Assembly (NCBI RefSeq): GCF_009727065.1
Contig: NZ_WNLP01000004.1
Location: forward strand, 105,347 to 169,346
Direction: 5' to 3'
Source: Bifidobacterium canis
Lineage (GTDB): Bacteria > Actinomycetota > Actinomycetes > Actinomycetales > Bifidobacteriaceae
Length of the DNA: 64,000 nucleotides
Part shown: positions 56,328 through 64,000 of the stretch, piece by piece
Layout of the letters: every line of letters begins with the position of its first letter
Numbering within the stretch: the first letter of the stretch is position 1
Notes under the pieces: generated by a model
Database searches by the model: none
What the model was told of the DNA's origin: nothing
Seen by the model: only the letters and a program-made list of their open reading frames with translations
Translations under genes and position numbers: made by a program

Positions 56328-58034
56328 TCACGAACGATCAGCGAGAATCTGCAACGGCTCGTATCTCATCACGAACACCGCGGCGGTCAGAGACGCCAAC
56401 AGCGTGAGCGCCAAACCGATGAGCAGCATGATGCCTATCGTCGCCCAGTTCACCGTCGCGTTCACCTGAGAGATCATCGACGACGCCTTCTGCATGCCGC
56501 CGCGCAAACCGCCCGGTTCCTGAGGAGCCGCCTGCGTGCTCTTCGAATCCTTCTGAGACGAGTTCGATGAGGAGTCGGAGGAAGAACTCGACGAGGAATC
56601 CTGCGAACCAGGGCCGCCCTGCATGTCACGACCGAACTGCGCTCGCTGCTGCTCCATCTGCGTCTGCTGAGACGCCACCTGAGACGACAGCAGCGAATTG
56701 GAAACCGGCACGGACGTCGCTGCACCAATGCCAGTGCCGATGATCAGTCCGACGAACACCACAGTGAGTAGCTCGACGGCGAACTGCGCCGCCACCTTGA
56801 CTTTCTTCACACCGATGGCAGTGAGCACGCCGATCTCATATTTGCGCTCGCGAATATTGAAAATAGTCAGAATGATCAGCACTACCGCGCCCACCGACAG
56901 CACGACTATCAGCAGCGTTTTCGCGAACTTCGCCAGATTGTCGAAAGGAACGAGGGACTGCTCATATTGCTCGACGTCCATCGAAGACACCGTGTAGTCG
57001 CTGCTCAATCCAGCCGCCTTGACGTCTGCGACGAACTTGTCGTAATCCGACTTGCCGGAGAACACATAGGTGTAGCTCAGCTGAGCGGCCTGCGTAGTGC
57101 GCGAATTACCCTGCGAATCGGTGACGGTGAGCGTCTTCGTGCTGTCGAGACCGAGCTTCTTCAACGTGGCGACCGACATGTAGATCGCGTTCGCCGAATC
57201 GTTCGCGGCCGAAGCCATCGGACCGCCCGCCTGCGAAGACGACGAGTCCGAGGAGTTCTCGTAGATGCCGACGACCTTCAGCGTGTACGTTTTGCTGGAG
57301 TCGCTCACATTCGCGATTTTGAACGTACTGCCGACCTTGAGATTGTTCGCGTCGGCGAGCGTCTTCGAAATGAGCACTTCGTTATCGTCGGTCTGCGAAT
57401 AGCCGAACACCTGGCCGGACGACATCGTGAACGTTCCATTCGGTGCGTTCGCAATCGCTTCGTCGGAAGAGAACGCGACCAGTGAGAAGTCGCCGGACGT
57501 CATCATCATGCCGCCGCCGTCACCGCCGGGACCTTTGCCTCCCTGTTCGCCAGACCCTGACTTATCTGAATTATTCGAGGAGTCCGAACTCTTCGACGAG
57601 CCACTGCTCGAGGAGTTGTTGGAAGAGCTGCTCGACGAGTCGATCGTGCTGATGCTGCCGCTCACTTCGGCGGCGGAACTCGTCTCGATGTAATACGACG
57701 AAGCGACACCATATTCTGATTTCGCGTATTTCTGATAATCGGCGAGCGTCAGTTGCTTCTCCTGCATCGCTTTATTGACGGCGCTCATATCGGGTTTGTC
57801 GCTCGACGAATCCGATGATTTGCTCGACGATGCGATGAGCGCATTGCGGTTCAACGAGATTTGCGCGGTGATCTGCGTGTTCTGCAACGCCGAGCTTCGC
57901 GCATGCTGCGCCGCCTGCACAATGGCAAAGCTTATTGTTGAAGCTGCGGAGATGATGGCCACAACGATGATGATCAGAATGTTGCGCCCTTTGTTTCGCC
58001 ACAGGTTCTTCAAGGCGTTCCTCACAATGAACAT
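56328..58034 (-). CDS. FtsX/MacB-like ABC permease with serine-rich segments
   Basis: 568 residues from ATG 58034, AAAGGAG upstream. TM1 near residue 20, a long extracytoplasmic domain, then three C-terminal TMs (FAKTLLIVVLSVGAVVLIIL, the LLTVVFVGLIIGTGIG block and the last TM). The extracytoplasmic part contains a low-complexity Ser-rich tract near residues 130-180, then Gly/Lys rich; a second Ser tract precedes the final TM pair. Such tracts are unusual for this family and probably surface-exposed linkers. It works with the adjacent ATPase. Confidence 0.88.
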   Translation of the reverse strand: MFIVRNALKNLWRNKGRNILIIIVVAIISAASTISFAIVQAAQHARSSALQNTQITAQISLNRNALIASSSKSSDSSSDKPDMSAVNKAMQEKQLTLADYQKYAKSEYGVASSYYIETSSAAEVSGSISTIDSSSSSSNNSSSSGSSKSSDSSNNSDKSGSGEQGGKGPGGDGGGMMMTSGDFSLVAFSSDEAIANAPNGTFTMSSGQVFGYSQTDDNEVLISKTLADANNLKVGSTFKIANVSDSSKTYTLKVVGIYENSSDSSSSQAGGPMASAANDSANAIYMSVATLKKLGLDSTKTLTVTDSQGNSRTTQAAQLSYTYVFSGKSDYDKFVADVKAAGLSSDYTVSSMDVEQYEQSLVPFDNLAKFAKTLLIVVLSVGAVVLIILTIFNIRERKYEIGVLTAIGVKKVKVAAQFAVELLTVVFVGLIIGTGIGAATSVPVSNSLLSSQVASQQTQMEQQRAQFGRDMQGGPGSQDSSSSSSSDSSSNSSQKDSKSTQAAPQEPGGLRGGMQKASSMISQVNATVNWATIGIMLLIGLALTLLASLTAAVFVMRYEPLQILADRS

Positions 58035-58266
58035 GAGACTCCTTTTGTAGAAAAATACTCAACTATGACGCGCGCATATCGCCCGCGCATGAATGACCAG
58101 CATATTGGGCGAATGTTCGCGAACCCGGAGATCATGCTGGAGAAAACTGAAGAGGTTATTGTGAAGTTCCTCCAGACCACATAGACAAATTCTGAGAATT
58201 TGCTGAAATACTCGTGCTTGAGATGCGACGAGTGTGCTGTGCCATAGGCACGCTAGGCTGGAAGAC

Positions 58267-59145
58267 ATGCCAATCGAACAGCAAGTGATGAGCAATGTGC
58301 GGGCGGAGCGCGTGCGCCGCGTGGCGGAGCTGGCGAATCGCAAGCACCGCGAGAAGAACTCGCAGTTTTTGATAGAAGGACCGCAGGCCGTGCGCGAGGC
58401 GTTGACATGGCAGCCGCAGATCGTGCGCGACGTGTATGTGAGCGCCGACGGTGACGAACCGGATTCGCCGATCAGCACGGCGACGCTCGGCAAGCTCGCG
58501 GCGCAGGCCATGCGGGAGAACATCTATGTGCACAAGATGACGCGTGACGTCGAGCACAAGATGAGCAAGGACGCGCAGGGCATCATAGCGGTGGCTGATC
58601 TGCGCGCGTGCCGTGAACGTCTCGAACGTGTACCGCAGACGCCGCACCCGTTCATCGCGGCGTTCTGGCAGGTGCGCGACCCGGGCAACGCGGGCACGGT
58701 GATCCGCAGCGCGGACGCGGCTGGCTGCGACATGGTGATTCTCGTCGGCGATTGCGTCGACGTGTTCAATCCGAAGGTGATTCGTTCGACAACCGGCTCG
58801 CTGTTCCATTTGCCGGTGCTCACGTTGAGCGAAGACGAGTTCTTCGAACTGTGCCATGAGAAGAAGACGTCGATCATCGCCGCGGACGTGTATGGCACGC
58901 AGAAACTGCCGCCGGTGAGCCTGCCCGAACTCGAACGTGACCGCCAGTTGCTGGCCGGAGGGAAAGCGGTGCTGTTCGGCAACGAGGCGCGAGGACTGGA
59001 AACAGGGCTGCTTGACGAATGTGATATGGTCGTTTCGATTCCGATCTACGGAAAAGCCGAATCATTGAACCTCGCCACAAGCGCTTCCGTCATGTTGATG
59101 AGCATTGCTATGTCGAGTCGTGTTGAAACAATGGAAAGTCGGTAA
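58267..59145 (+). CDS. SpoU/TrmH-family RNA 2'-O-methyltransferase
   Basis: 292 residues from ATG 58267. N-terminal substrate-binding domain (FLIEGPQAVREAL) followed by SPOUT motifs: WQVRDPGNAGTVIRSADAAG (motif 1), VLFGNEARGL (motif 2) and IPIYGKAESLNLATSASVM (motif 3). It methylates a ribose in rRNA or tRNA; target unknown. It precedes pheS by 51 bases, an arrangement also common in other actinobacteria. Confidence 0.92.
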   Translation: MPIEQQVMSNVRAERVRRVAELANRKHREKNSQFLIEGPQAVREALTWQPQIVRDVYVSADGDEPDSPISTATLGKLAAQAMRENIYVHKMTRDVEHKMSKDAQGIIAVADLRACRERLERVPQTPHPFIAAFWQVRDPGNAGTVIRSADAAGCDMVILVGDCVDVFNPKVIRSTTGSLFHLPVLTLSEDEFFELCHEKKTSIIAADVYGTQKLPPVSLPELERDRQLLAGGKAVLFGNEARGLETGLLDECDMVVSIPIYGKAESLNLATSASVMLMSIAMSSRVETMESR

Positions 59146-59196
59146 AACGTTGAAATGACGCGTATTTTGCGTGATTCATCTTCAGAAAGGGTTCTC

Positions 59197-60264
59197 GTGG
59201 CAGAAGGCATGACATTTGATGCCGATGCGGTGGCCAGTTCGGTTGCCGAAGGCATCGCCGCTATCGAACAAGCCTCCTCGATGGAGGAGTTGAAGGCCAT
59301 TAAATCCAAATACGCAGGCGCAGGGTCGCCCATGACGTTGGCCAGCAAAGCCATCGGCTCGCTTCCCAAGGAAAGCAAGAAGGAAGCTGGCAAGGTGATG
59401 GGCAAGCTGCGCGCCGACTTCGGTCGTGCGTATGGCACGAAGGAAGCGCAGGTCAAAGCCGAGGAAGAGGCGCGGGAACTCGCCGCTGAAACCGTTGATA
59501 TGACGTTGCCTGTCACTCGTAAGCCGCTCGGTGCTCGCCACCCGCTGCCGAAGCTCATGGAAGATGTTGAAGACTTCTTCGTGGGCATGGGATGGCAGAT
59601 CTCCGACGGTCCGGAAGTGGAGACCGAATGGTTCGACTTCGATGCACTGAACTTCGGCCCCGACCATCCTGCCCGCCAGATGCAAGACACCTTCTACGTC
59701 AAAGGCAATCAGGCCAAGGACGCCGCGGGCTTCGTGGGCTCCAACATGGTGATGCGCACGCAGACCTCCTCCGATCAGGTGCGTGGCCTCATCTCGCATG
59801 GCGTGCCGCTGTACATCGCCTGCCCCGGACGCGTGTTCCGCACCGATGAGCTCGACGCCACCCATACGCCGGTCTTCCACCAGGTGGAGGCCTTGGCCGT
59901 AGACAAAGGCCTGACGATGGCCGACCTCAAAGGCGTGCTCGACAAGCTGGCCGTCGCCATGTTCGGCCCGGAGGCCAAGAGCCGACTGCGCCCAAGCTAC
60001 TTCCCATTCACCGAACCGAGCGCGGAACTGGATCTATGGTTCCCCGACAAGAAGGGTGGCCCGGGTTGGATCGAATGGGGCGGTTGCGGCATGGTGAACC
60101 CGAACGTGCTGCGTTCCGCGGGCATCGACCCTGACATATACACCGGCTTCGCCTTCGGAGTCGGCGTCGAGCGCACGCTGCTGCTGCGCCACGACATCAA
60201 CGACATGCACGACCTCGTGGAAGGCGACGTGCGATTCAGCGAACAGTTTGTGATGGGGGAGTGA
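59197..60264 (+). CDS. pheS: Phenylalanyl-tRNA synthetase alpha subunit
   Basis: 355 residues. I start at GTG 59197 (MAEGMTFDADAV) because AGAAAGGG lies six bases upstream; an in-frame ATG at 59155 has no ribosome site. An N-terminal coiled coil is followed by the class II core: FDALNFGPDHPARQ, TSSDQVRGL, and FRTDELDATHTPVFHQVEALAVDKG, then PSYFPFTEPSAELD (motif 2/3 region) and FGVGVERTLLLRHDI. Pairs with PheT encoded 6 bases downstream. Confidence 0.96.
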   Translation: MAEGMTFDADAVASSVAEGIAAIEQASSMEELKAIKSKYAGAGSPMTLASKAIGSLPKESKKEAGKVMGKLRADFGRAYGTKEAQVKAEEEARELAAETVDMTLPVTRKPLGARHPLPKLMEDVEDFFVGMGWQISDGPEVETEWFDFDALNFGPDHPARQMQDTFYVKGNQAKDAAGFVGSNMVMRTQTSSDQVRGLISHGVPLYIACPGRVFRTDELDATHTPVFHQVEALAVDKGLTMADLKGVLDKLAVAMFGPEAKSRLRPSYFPFTEPSAELDLWFPDKKGGPGWIEWGGCGMVNPNVLRSAGIDPDIYTGFAFGVGVERTLLLRHDINDMHDLVEGDVRFSEQFVMGE

Positions 60265-60270
60265 TACCCG

Positions 60271-62877
60271 ATGCCAATGGTTGATATGGGATGGCTGCGC
60301 GAGCACGTCGAAGTCCCCGAGAACATGACCTATGAGGAGCTGGCACGCGATCTGGTGCGCGTCGGACTCGAAGAGGAAGAGATCCACAAGAGCGACGTCA
60401 CCGGCCCGATCGTCGTCGGCTATGTCGTCGATGCGACGCCTGAGCCACAGAAGAACGGCAAGACCATCAATTGGTGTCACATCGATGTCGGCGACAAATA
60501 CAACGCCGTCGACGAGAAGGGCAACAAGGTGCCACGTGGCATCATCTGCGGTGCTCCTAACATGAAGGCCGGCGAGAAAGTGGTCGTCACATTGCCGGGC
60601 GCCGTTCTGCCAGGTGATTTCAAAATCGAGCCCCGTAAAACCTACGGTCATATCTCCGACGGCATGTGCGCGTCGGAACGTGAACTCGGGCTTGGCGACA
60701 GCCACGACGGTATCATTCTGCTCCGCGAATACGGTTTCACTCCGGAGGAATACGAAGCGTTGAAGCCAGGCGACGACGCCATGCACCTGCTGCACTTGGA
60801 CGAGCCGATTCTCGAAATCAACGTGACCCCTGATCGCGGCTATGCGTTCTCGTATCGCGGCATCGCCCGCGAATTCCACAATTCCACCGGTGCGGCTTTC
60901 ACCGATCCGGTGACCGATCTCAACGATCGCGCCCCACAGCTGGAAGAGCAGGCCGGCGGCTCGCACGACATCGATGTGATCATCGACGACGACAATCCGA
61001 TTCACGGTGTGGTCGGTTGCGACCGCTACTATGCACGCGCACTGCATGGCTACCACCCGGGCAGCCCGACGCCGAATTGGATGCGTCACCGTCTTTCCCG
61101 CGCAGGCATGCGTTCGTTGAGCCTGCCGGTTGACGTGACCAACTATGTGATGCTTGACTTGGGCCAGCCGATGCACGCCTACGATCTCGATAAGATCAGC
61201 GGCCCGATCGTGGTGCGCCGCGCCCGTGCGGGAGAAACGTTGGTGACACTCGATGGCAAGAAGCACGACCTCGATCCGGAGGATCTGCTCATCACCGATT
61301 CCCCGAACGGCGAGCAGGGCTCGCGTATTCTCGGCCTCGCCGGAGTCATGGGCGGCCAATACGGCGAAGTGACCGATGAGACGACCAACATCTTGCTGGA
61401 AGCCGCGCACTTCGATCAGGTGACCATCGCACGTTCGGCACGTCGTCACAAGATCCCATCGGAAGCGTCTCGCCGTTTCGAACGCGGCGTCGACACCCAG
61501 ATCCAGCCGGCCGCAGCGCAGATGGCCGTCGATCTGCTCGAGAAATACGGTCAAGCTCAGCCAAGCGACACGCCACGCGACGTCAACAACGTGCAGCGCA
61601 TCCGCCCGATCGTCTTCAAGGCGAGCGAAGTAAAGCGTCTCACCAATCTCGATCTCGACATCAATGAGATCAGCGACATTCTGACCGACATCGGTTGCAG
61701 TGTCGCCGGAGGCGGCAACGGCGAATTCTCCGTCACCGCGCCGAGCTGGCGTCCAGATCTGACGCAGGCATGCGACTTGGTTGAAGAAGTCGCACGCATT
61801 TACGGCTATGACCGCATTCCGATTCGCGTGCCTCACGCCCCGGTCGAAGGCCACGTCGGTTTGACCGCCGACCAACTGCACAAGCGCCAGGTGGCCGACG
61901 AGCTCGCCGAATACGGTCTTGTGGAGACATTGAGCTACCCGTTCGTCGGGAATGCGGACTACAAGAACTTCCAGATCGATTCGGAGGCGATTGAGAAGGT
62001 CAGCGTGGAGATCGTCAACCCACTGGCGGGCGATCGTCCGTTCCTGCGCCGTGAACTGCTGCTGACGCTCGCCACGACGATTCAGCGCAATATTCACCGC
62101 GGCATTGACAACGTGAGCTGCTACGAGATCGGTCATGTGTATCTCGCCGACCCGAATGCGCCGGCCGTTCCCGCTCTGCCTGGCGCGGTGAAGCCGAGCG
62201 ACGAGCAACTTGCGGCTTTGGACGCAGGCCTGCCTGACCAGCCATTGCATGTCGCAGCCATTCTCACGGGAAATGCGCAGGATGACGGTTGGCTCGGTGA
62301 CCGTCGAGCCGTTGATTGGACGGATGCCGTCGAAGCGGTGCGCCGCATCGCAGGGCGTATTGGCGCCAGCATCGAGCTCGACCAGTCGAAGCCGGAGGAG
62401 TTCGAAGCGGCATGGCATCCGGGGCGTTCCGCTCGCATCATGGCCGGTGACATGCAGGTCGGCATGGTTGGTGAATTGCATCCGAAGGTCGATGACGCAT
62501 TGGGCTTCCCGCACCACAGCGCGGCATTCGAAATCGACCTGACCGCGTTGTTCGGCACGTTGAGCAACAAGCCGGTTCAGGCCAAGCCGATTTCAACGTT
62601 CCCTCCGGTCAAGCAGGATCTCGCGTTCACCGTGCCAACAAGCGTTACGGCCCACGAACTGACCGAGGCCATTCGCAAGGCGGCGGGCGATATGCTTGAA
62701 ACCATTGAACTGTTCGACGTGTTTACCGGCGAACAGGTTGGCGATAATAAGAAGTCACTCGCTTACGCAGTGACCTTCCGCGCACCGGACCGCACCTTGA
62801 CATCGCAAGACAGCGAGGCGATCCGAGCACGCATCGTCAGCCAAGCCGCGGCACTGGGAGCGCAATTGCGCGCATAG
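60271..62877 (+). CDS. pheT: Phenylalanyl-tRNA synthetase beta subunit
   Basis: 868 residues: an EMAP/tRNA-binding domain (WCHIDVG... RGIICGAPNMKAGEKVV), B3/B4 editing domain (GRPLF-type region YALRSVDVTNYVMLDL equivalents: LSLPVDVTNYVMLDLGQPMHAYD), B5, a core domain, and a C-terminal ferredoxin-fold anticodon-binding domain (PVKQDLAFTVPTSV). Normal length for PheT. Forms an alpha2beta2 enzyme with PheS. Its gene is coupled to pheS and ends 88 bases before the next ORF. Confidence 0.96.
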   Translation: MPMVDMGWLREHVEVPENMTYEELARDLVRVGLEEEEIHKSDVTGPIVVGYVVDATPEPQKNGKTINWCHIDVGDKYNAVDEKGNKVPRGIICGAPNMKAGEKVVVTLPGAVLPGDFKIEPRKTYGHISDGMCASERELGLGDSHDGIILLREYGFTPEEYEALKPGDDAMHLLHLDEPILEINVTPDRGYAFSYRGIAREFHNSTGAAFTDPVTDLNDRAPQLEEQAGGSHDIDVIIDDDNPIHGVVGCDRYYARALHGYHPGSPTPNWMRHRLSRAGMRSLSLPVDVTNYVMLDLGQPMHAYDLDKISGPIVVRRARAGETLVTLDGKKHDLDPEDLLITDSPNGEQGSRILGLAGVMGGQYGEVTDETTNILLEAAHFDQVTIARSARRHKIPSEASRRFERGVDTQIQPAAAQMAVDLLEKYGQAQPSDTPRDVNNVQRIRPIVFKASEVKRLTNLDLDINEISDILTDIGCSVAGGGNGEFSVTAPSWRPDLTQACDLVEEVARIYGYDRIPIRVPHAPVEGHVGLTADQLHKRQVADELAEYGLVETLSYPFVGNADYKNFQIDSEAIEKVSVEIVNPLAGDRPFLRRELLLTLATTIQRNIHRGIDNVSCYEIGHVYLADPNAPAVPALPGAVKPSDEQLAALDAGLPDQPLHVAAILTGNAQDDGWLGDRRAVDWTDAVEAVRRIAGRIGASIELDQSKPEEFEAAWHPGRSARIMAGDMQVGMVGELHPKVDDALGFPHHSAAFEIDLTALFGTLSNKPVQAKPISTFPPVKQDLAFTVPTSVTAHELTEAIRKAAGDMLETIELFDVFTGEQVGDNKKSLAYAVTFRAPDRTLTSQDSEAIRARIVSQAAALGAQLRA

Positions 62878-62965
62878 CAGCCATCAGCTGGATCGGGGAA
62901 TGAAATCCCAGGAAAATCCATTGCGATAATAAGACATTGGATGAGCAACAAGGTAGGAACTGCAT

Positions 62966-63814
62966 ATGAGTGAACAAGAGCAGCATGACACGAACAACAC
63001 CGCGCCACACACGCCGGACGACGATCAGCGCCATGCTGCTCAGTCCACTCAGGCATCGCCGGCGTCTTCAAATGCGCCTGATGCTGCGCAGGACGATGTG
63101 AAAGGGCTCGTGCTCGACGGGAGCTTTGATGACGTGCCCACGAGCACCAAGCCATCCAACGGTTTGGAATACGGCGCAATGGACAACCAATACCCATCCA
63201 CCTATGACCCATATATTTTCGGGCATCCCGATGCGGATGACGCGCTTGGCGAAGCCGCTGCTCGCGCCGAAGCGGAACGCGGGCAAACGCGCAGTCAGCA
63301 CAATGCGAACAACGCCCGAAATACTCAGCAGGGTGCGCCATACCAGACGCGCAATCAGCCGGGCCAACCCAACGGCATGCCATACCAGCCATACGGGTAC
63401 GGTCAGCAAGGTCAACCGAATCAGCAGAGCAGCCAGCAGCCGAACGGCCAGCAGCAATTCAACTTCAACGATCCGAACCTCATCAACAATCTCAACGCGA
63501 TGAATCCCGACGATCCAGCGCAGAACCCGCTGTATGGTCACTGGGATCCGGGCGCCATCATCGCATTCGTGTTCGCGTTGATCTTCCCGTTGCCCGTGTT
63601 GCCGGCAATATTCGGTTGGCTGAGCATGCGACGCACCAAGGTCTACCACATGAAAGGCTACGGTCTGGCGGTCGCCGCAGTGGTCATCAACGTGCTCTTC
63701 ACCATCGCATGGCTGTATTTGCTGATCTCAGGTGTGTCACCTAATGAATATTTGAATCAAATGCTGGACTCCATGAATCTAGGCAACAGTGGAGGAGATT
63801 CAGTCAGCGCCTGA
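62966..63814 (+). CDS. DUF4190-like membrane protein with disordered N-terminus
   Basis: 282 residues from ATG 62966 (AAGGTAGG upstream). About 190 residues rich in Gln, Asn and Pro (low-complexity NQQSSQQPNGQQQ) precede two TMs, which follow HWDPGAIIAFVFALIFPLPVLP and GYGLAVAAVVINVLF. This matches the DUF4190 arrangement of actinobacterial small membrane proteins. Function unknown. It lies between pheT and argC, in the same direction. Confidence 0.8.
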   Translation: MSEQEQHDTNNTAPHTPDDDQRHAAQSTQASPASSNAPDAAQDDVKGLVLDGSFDDVPTSTKPSNGLEYGAMDNQYPSTYDPYIFGHPDADDALGEAAARAEAERGQTRSQHNANNARNTQQGAPYQTRNQPGQPNGMPYQPYGYGQQGQPNQQSSQQPNGQQQFNFNDPNLINNLNAMNPDDPAQNPLYGHWDPGAIIAFVFALIFPLPVLPAIFGWLSMRRTKVYHMKGYGLAVAAVVINVLFTIAWLYLLISGVSPNEYLNQMLDSMNLGNSGGDSVSA

Positions 63815-63865
63815 AATCCCAGCGTATTTGTAGCATGTGCCCATCACCGTATCGGTATATAGACA

Positions 63866-63879
63866 TGCATGTTTATGCA
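63866..63879 (+). promoter_or_regulatory. Putative ARG box (ArgR operator) for argC
   Basis: TGCATGTTTATGCA fits the actinobacterial ARG-box core TGCATRWWYATGCA exactly. It lies 70 bases before the argC start. A second, one-base-shorter copy TGCATATGATGCA lies at 63912-63924. Confidence 0.6.
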
Positions 63880-63911
63880 ATGTACTGTATATTTGGTACA
63901 GTGATGGCACA

Positions 63912-63924
63912 TGCATATGATGCA
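63912..63924 (+). promoter_or_regulatory. Second, imperfect ARG-box-like palindrome
   Basis: TGCATATGATGCA has a three-base instead of four-base centre. Together with the upstream box it could form the double operator often seen in arginine operons. Confidence 0.4.
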
Positions 63925-63948
63925 TACCAATATGCGGTAGGAGATGAC

Positions 63949-64000
63949 ATGCCGAAATACTCTGTAGCCGTTGCAGGAGCGACGGGATATGCGGGCGGAG
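63949..64000 (+). CDS. argC: N-acetyl-gamma-glutamyl-phosphate reductase, N-terminal fragment (cut by window edge)
   Basis: The first 17 codons read MPKYSVAVAGATGYAGG, the Rossmann fingerprint (AGATGYAG) that opens ArgC, the third enzyme of arginine biosynthesis. AGGAGA upstream of the ATG supports the start. It is first in a presumed arg operon and is preceded by ARG-box-like sites. Confidence 0.88.
   Translation, partial: MPKYSVAVAGATGYAGG

Noticed and set aside
60034..62517. 827-codon minus-strand frame opposite pheT
   Set aside because: High G+C antisense artefact; pheT is intact and fully motif-supported.

Overview
The window comes from an actinobacterium and is almost certainly Bifidobacterium. 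The evidence is a moderately high G+C, densely packed core genome with actinobacterial families (DUF349, DUF3043, DUF4191, a DUF3516-type Ski2-like helicase, polyphosphate glucokinase, GluABCD-type glutamate uptake, a long LigA), ECF vitamin transporters with fused energy subunits, and an actinobacterial-type ARG box in front of argC. I saw no rRNA, tRNA, CRISPR array, insertion sequence, prophage or plasmid gene; this looks like ordinary chromosome.

Layout. 0-4 kb: start of aspS and complete hisS (minus), a coiled-coil DUF349 protein and an alpha/beta hydrolase. 4.2-7.7 kb: glutamate ABC transporter gluABCD with a frameshifted gluC. 7.8-14.5 kb: PPK2 polyphosphate kinase, DUF3516 helicase (minus), rarA/mgsA (frameshifted, under a LexA-like box) and an MFS exporter. 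14.6-22 kb: frameshifted acyl-CoA synthetase (minus), a SWIM zinc-finger protein, GNAT, MazG, a zincin-like metallopeptidase, YccF (minus), a TPP riboswitch with tenA, and YhbY (minus). 22-26.4 kb: an aldo/keto reductase and a riboflavin uptake operon (FMN riboswitch, RibU-like S component, EcfA-EcfA-EcfT fusion, possibly a 70-residue ORF, terminator). 26.7-41.7 kb: polyphosphate glucokinase, aminotransferase, frameshifted ABC ATPase, a large membrane protein, a 1,095-residue TPR-like protein, ligA, an Mrp-type ATPase, an ABC-F protein behind a possible attenuator leader, and a nitrilase-family amidohydrolase. 41.8-48.8 kb: glnA, DUF4191, lpd, DUF3043, an M20 peptidase and a lipoprotein. 49-58 kb: a MacAB-like exporter with a frameshifted adaptor, a second TPP riboswitch with YkoE and another EcfA-EcfA-EcfT fusion, and a second ABC exporter with a serine-rich permease. 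58-64 kb: SpoU methyltransferase, pheST, a DUF4190-like membrane protein and the start of argC behind ARG boxes.

Themes. Vitamin salvage is controlled by three riboswitches (two TPP, one FMN), feeding tenA and two ECF transporters that share the same unusual three-domain energy module. Nitrogen metabolism (glutamate uptake, glnA, argC) and polyphosphate use (PPK2 and polyphosphate glucokinase) recur. Several genes have a -10 hexamer 6-8 bases before the start codon and no Shine-Dalgarno sequence, suggesting leaderless mRNAs.

The most important caution is that five otherwise intact genes, and probably the 5' end of a sixth, are each exactly one base short, mostly at a homopolymer. This looks like systematic homopolymer under-calling in the assembly rather than six independent pseudogenes, and should be resolved before any of them is called dead.
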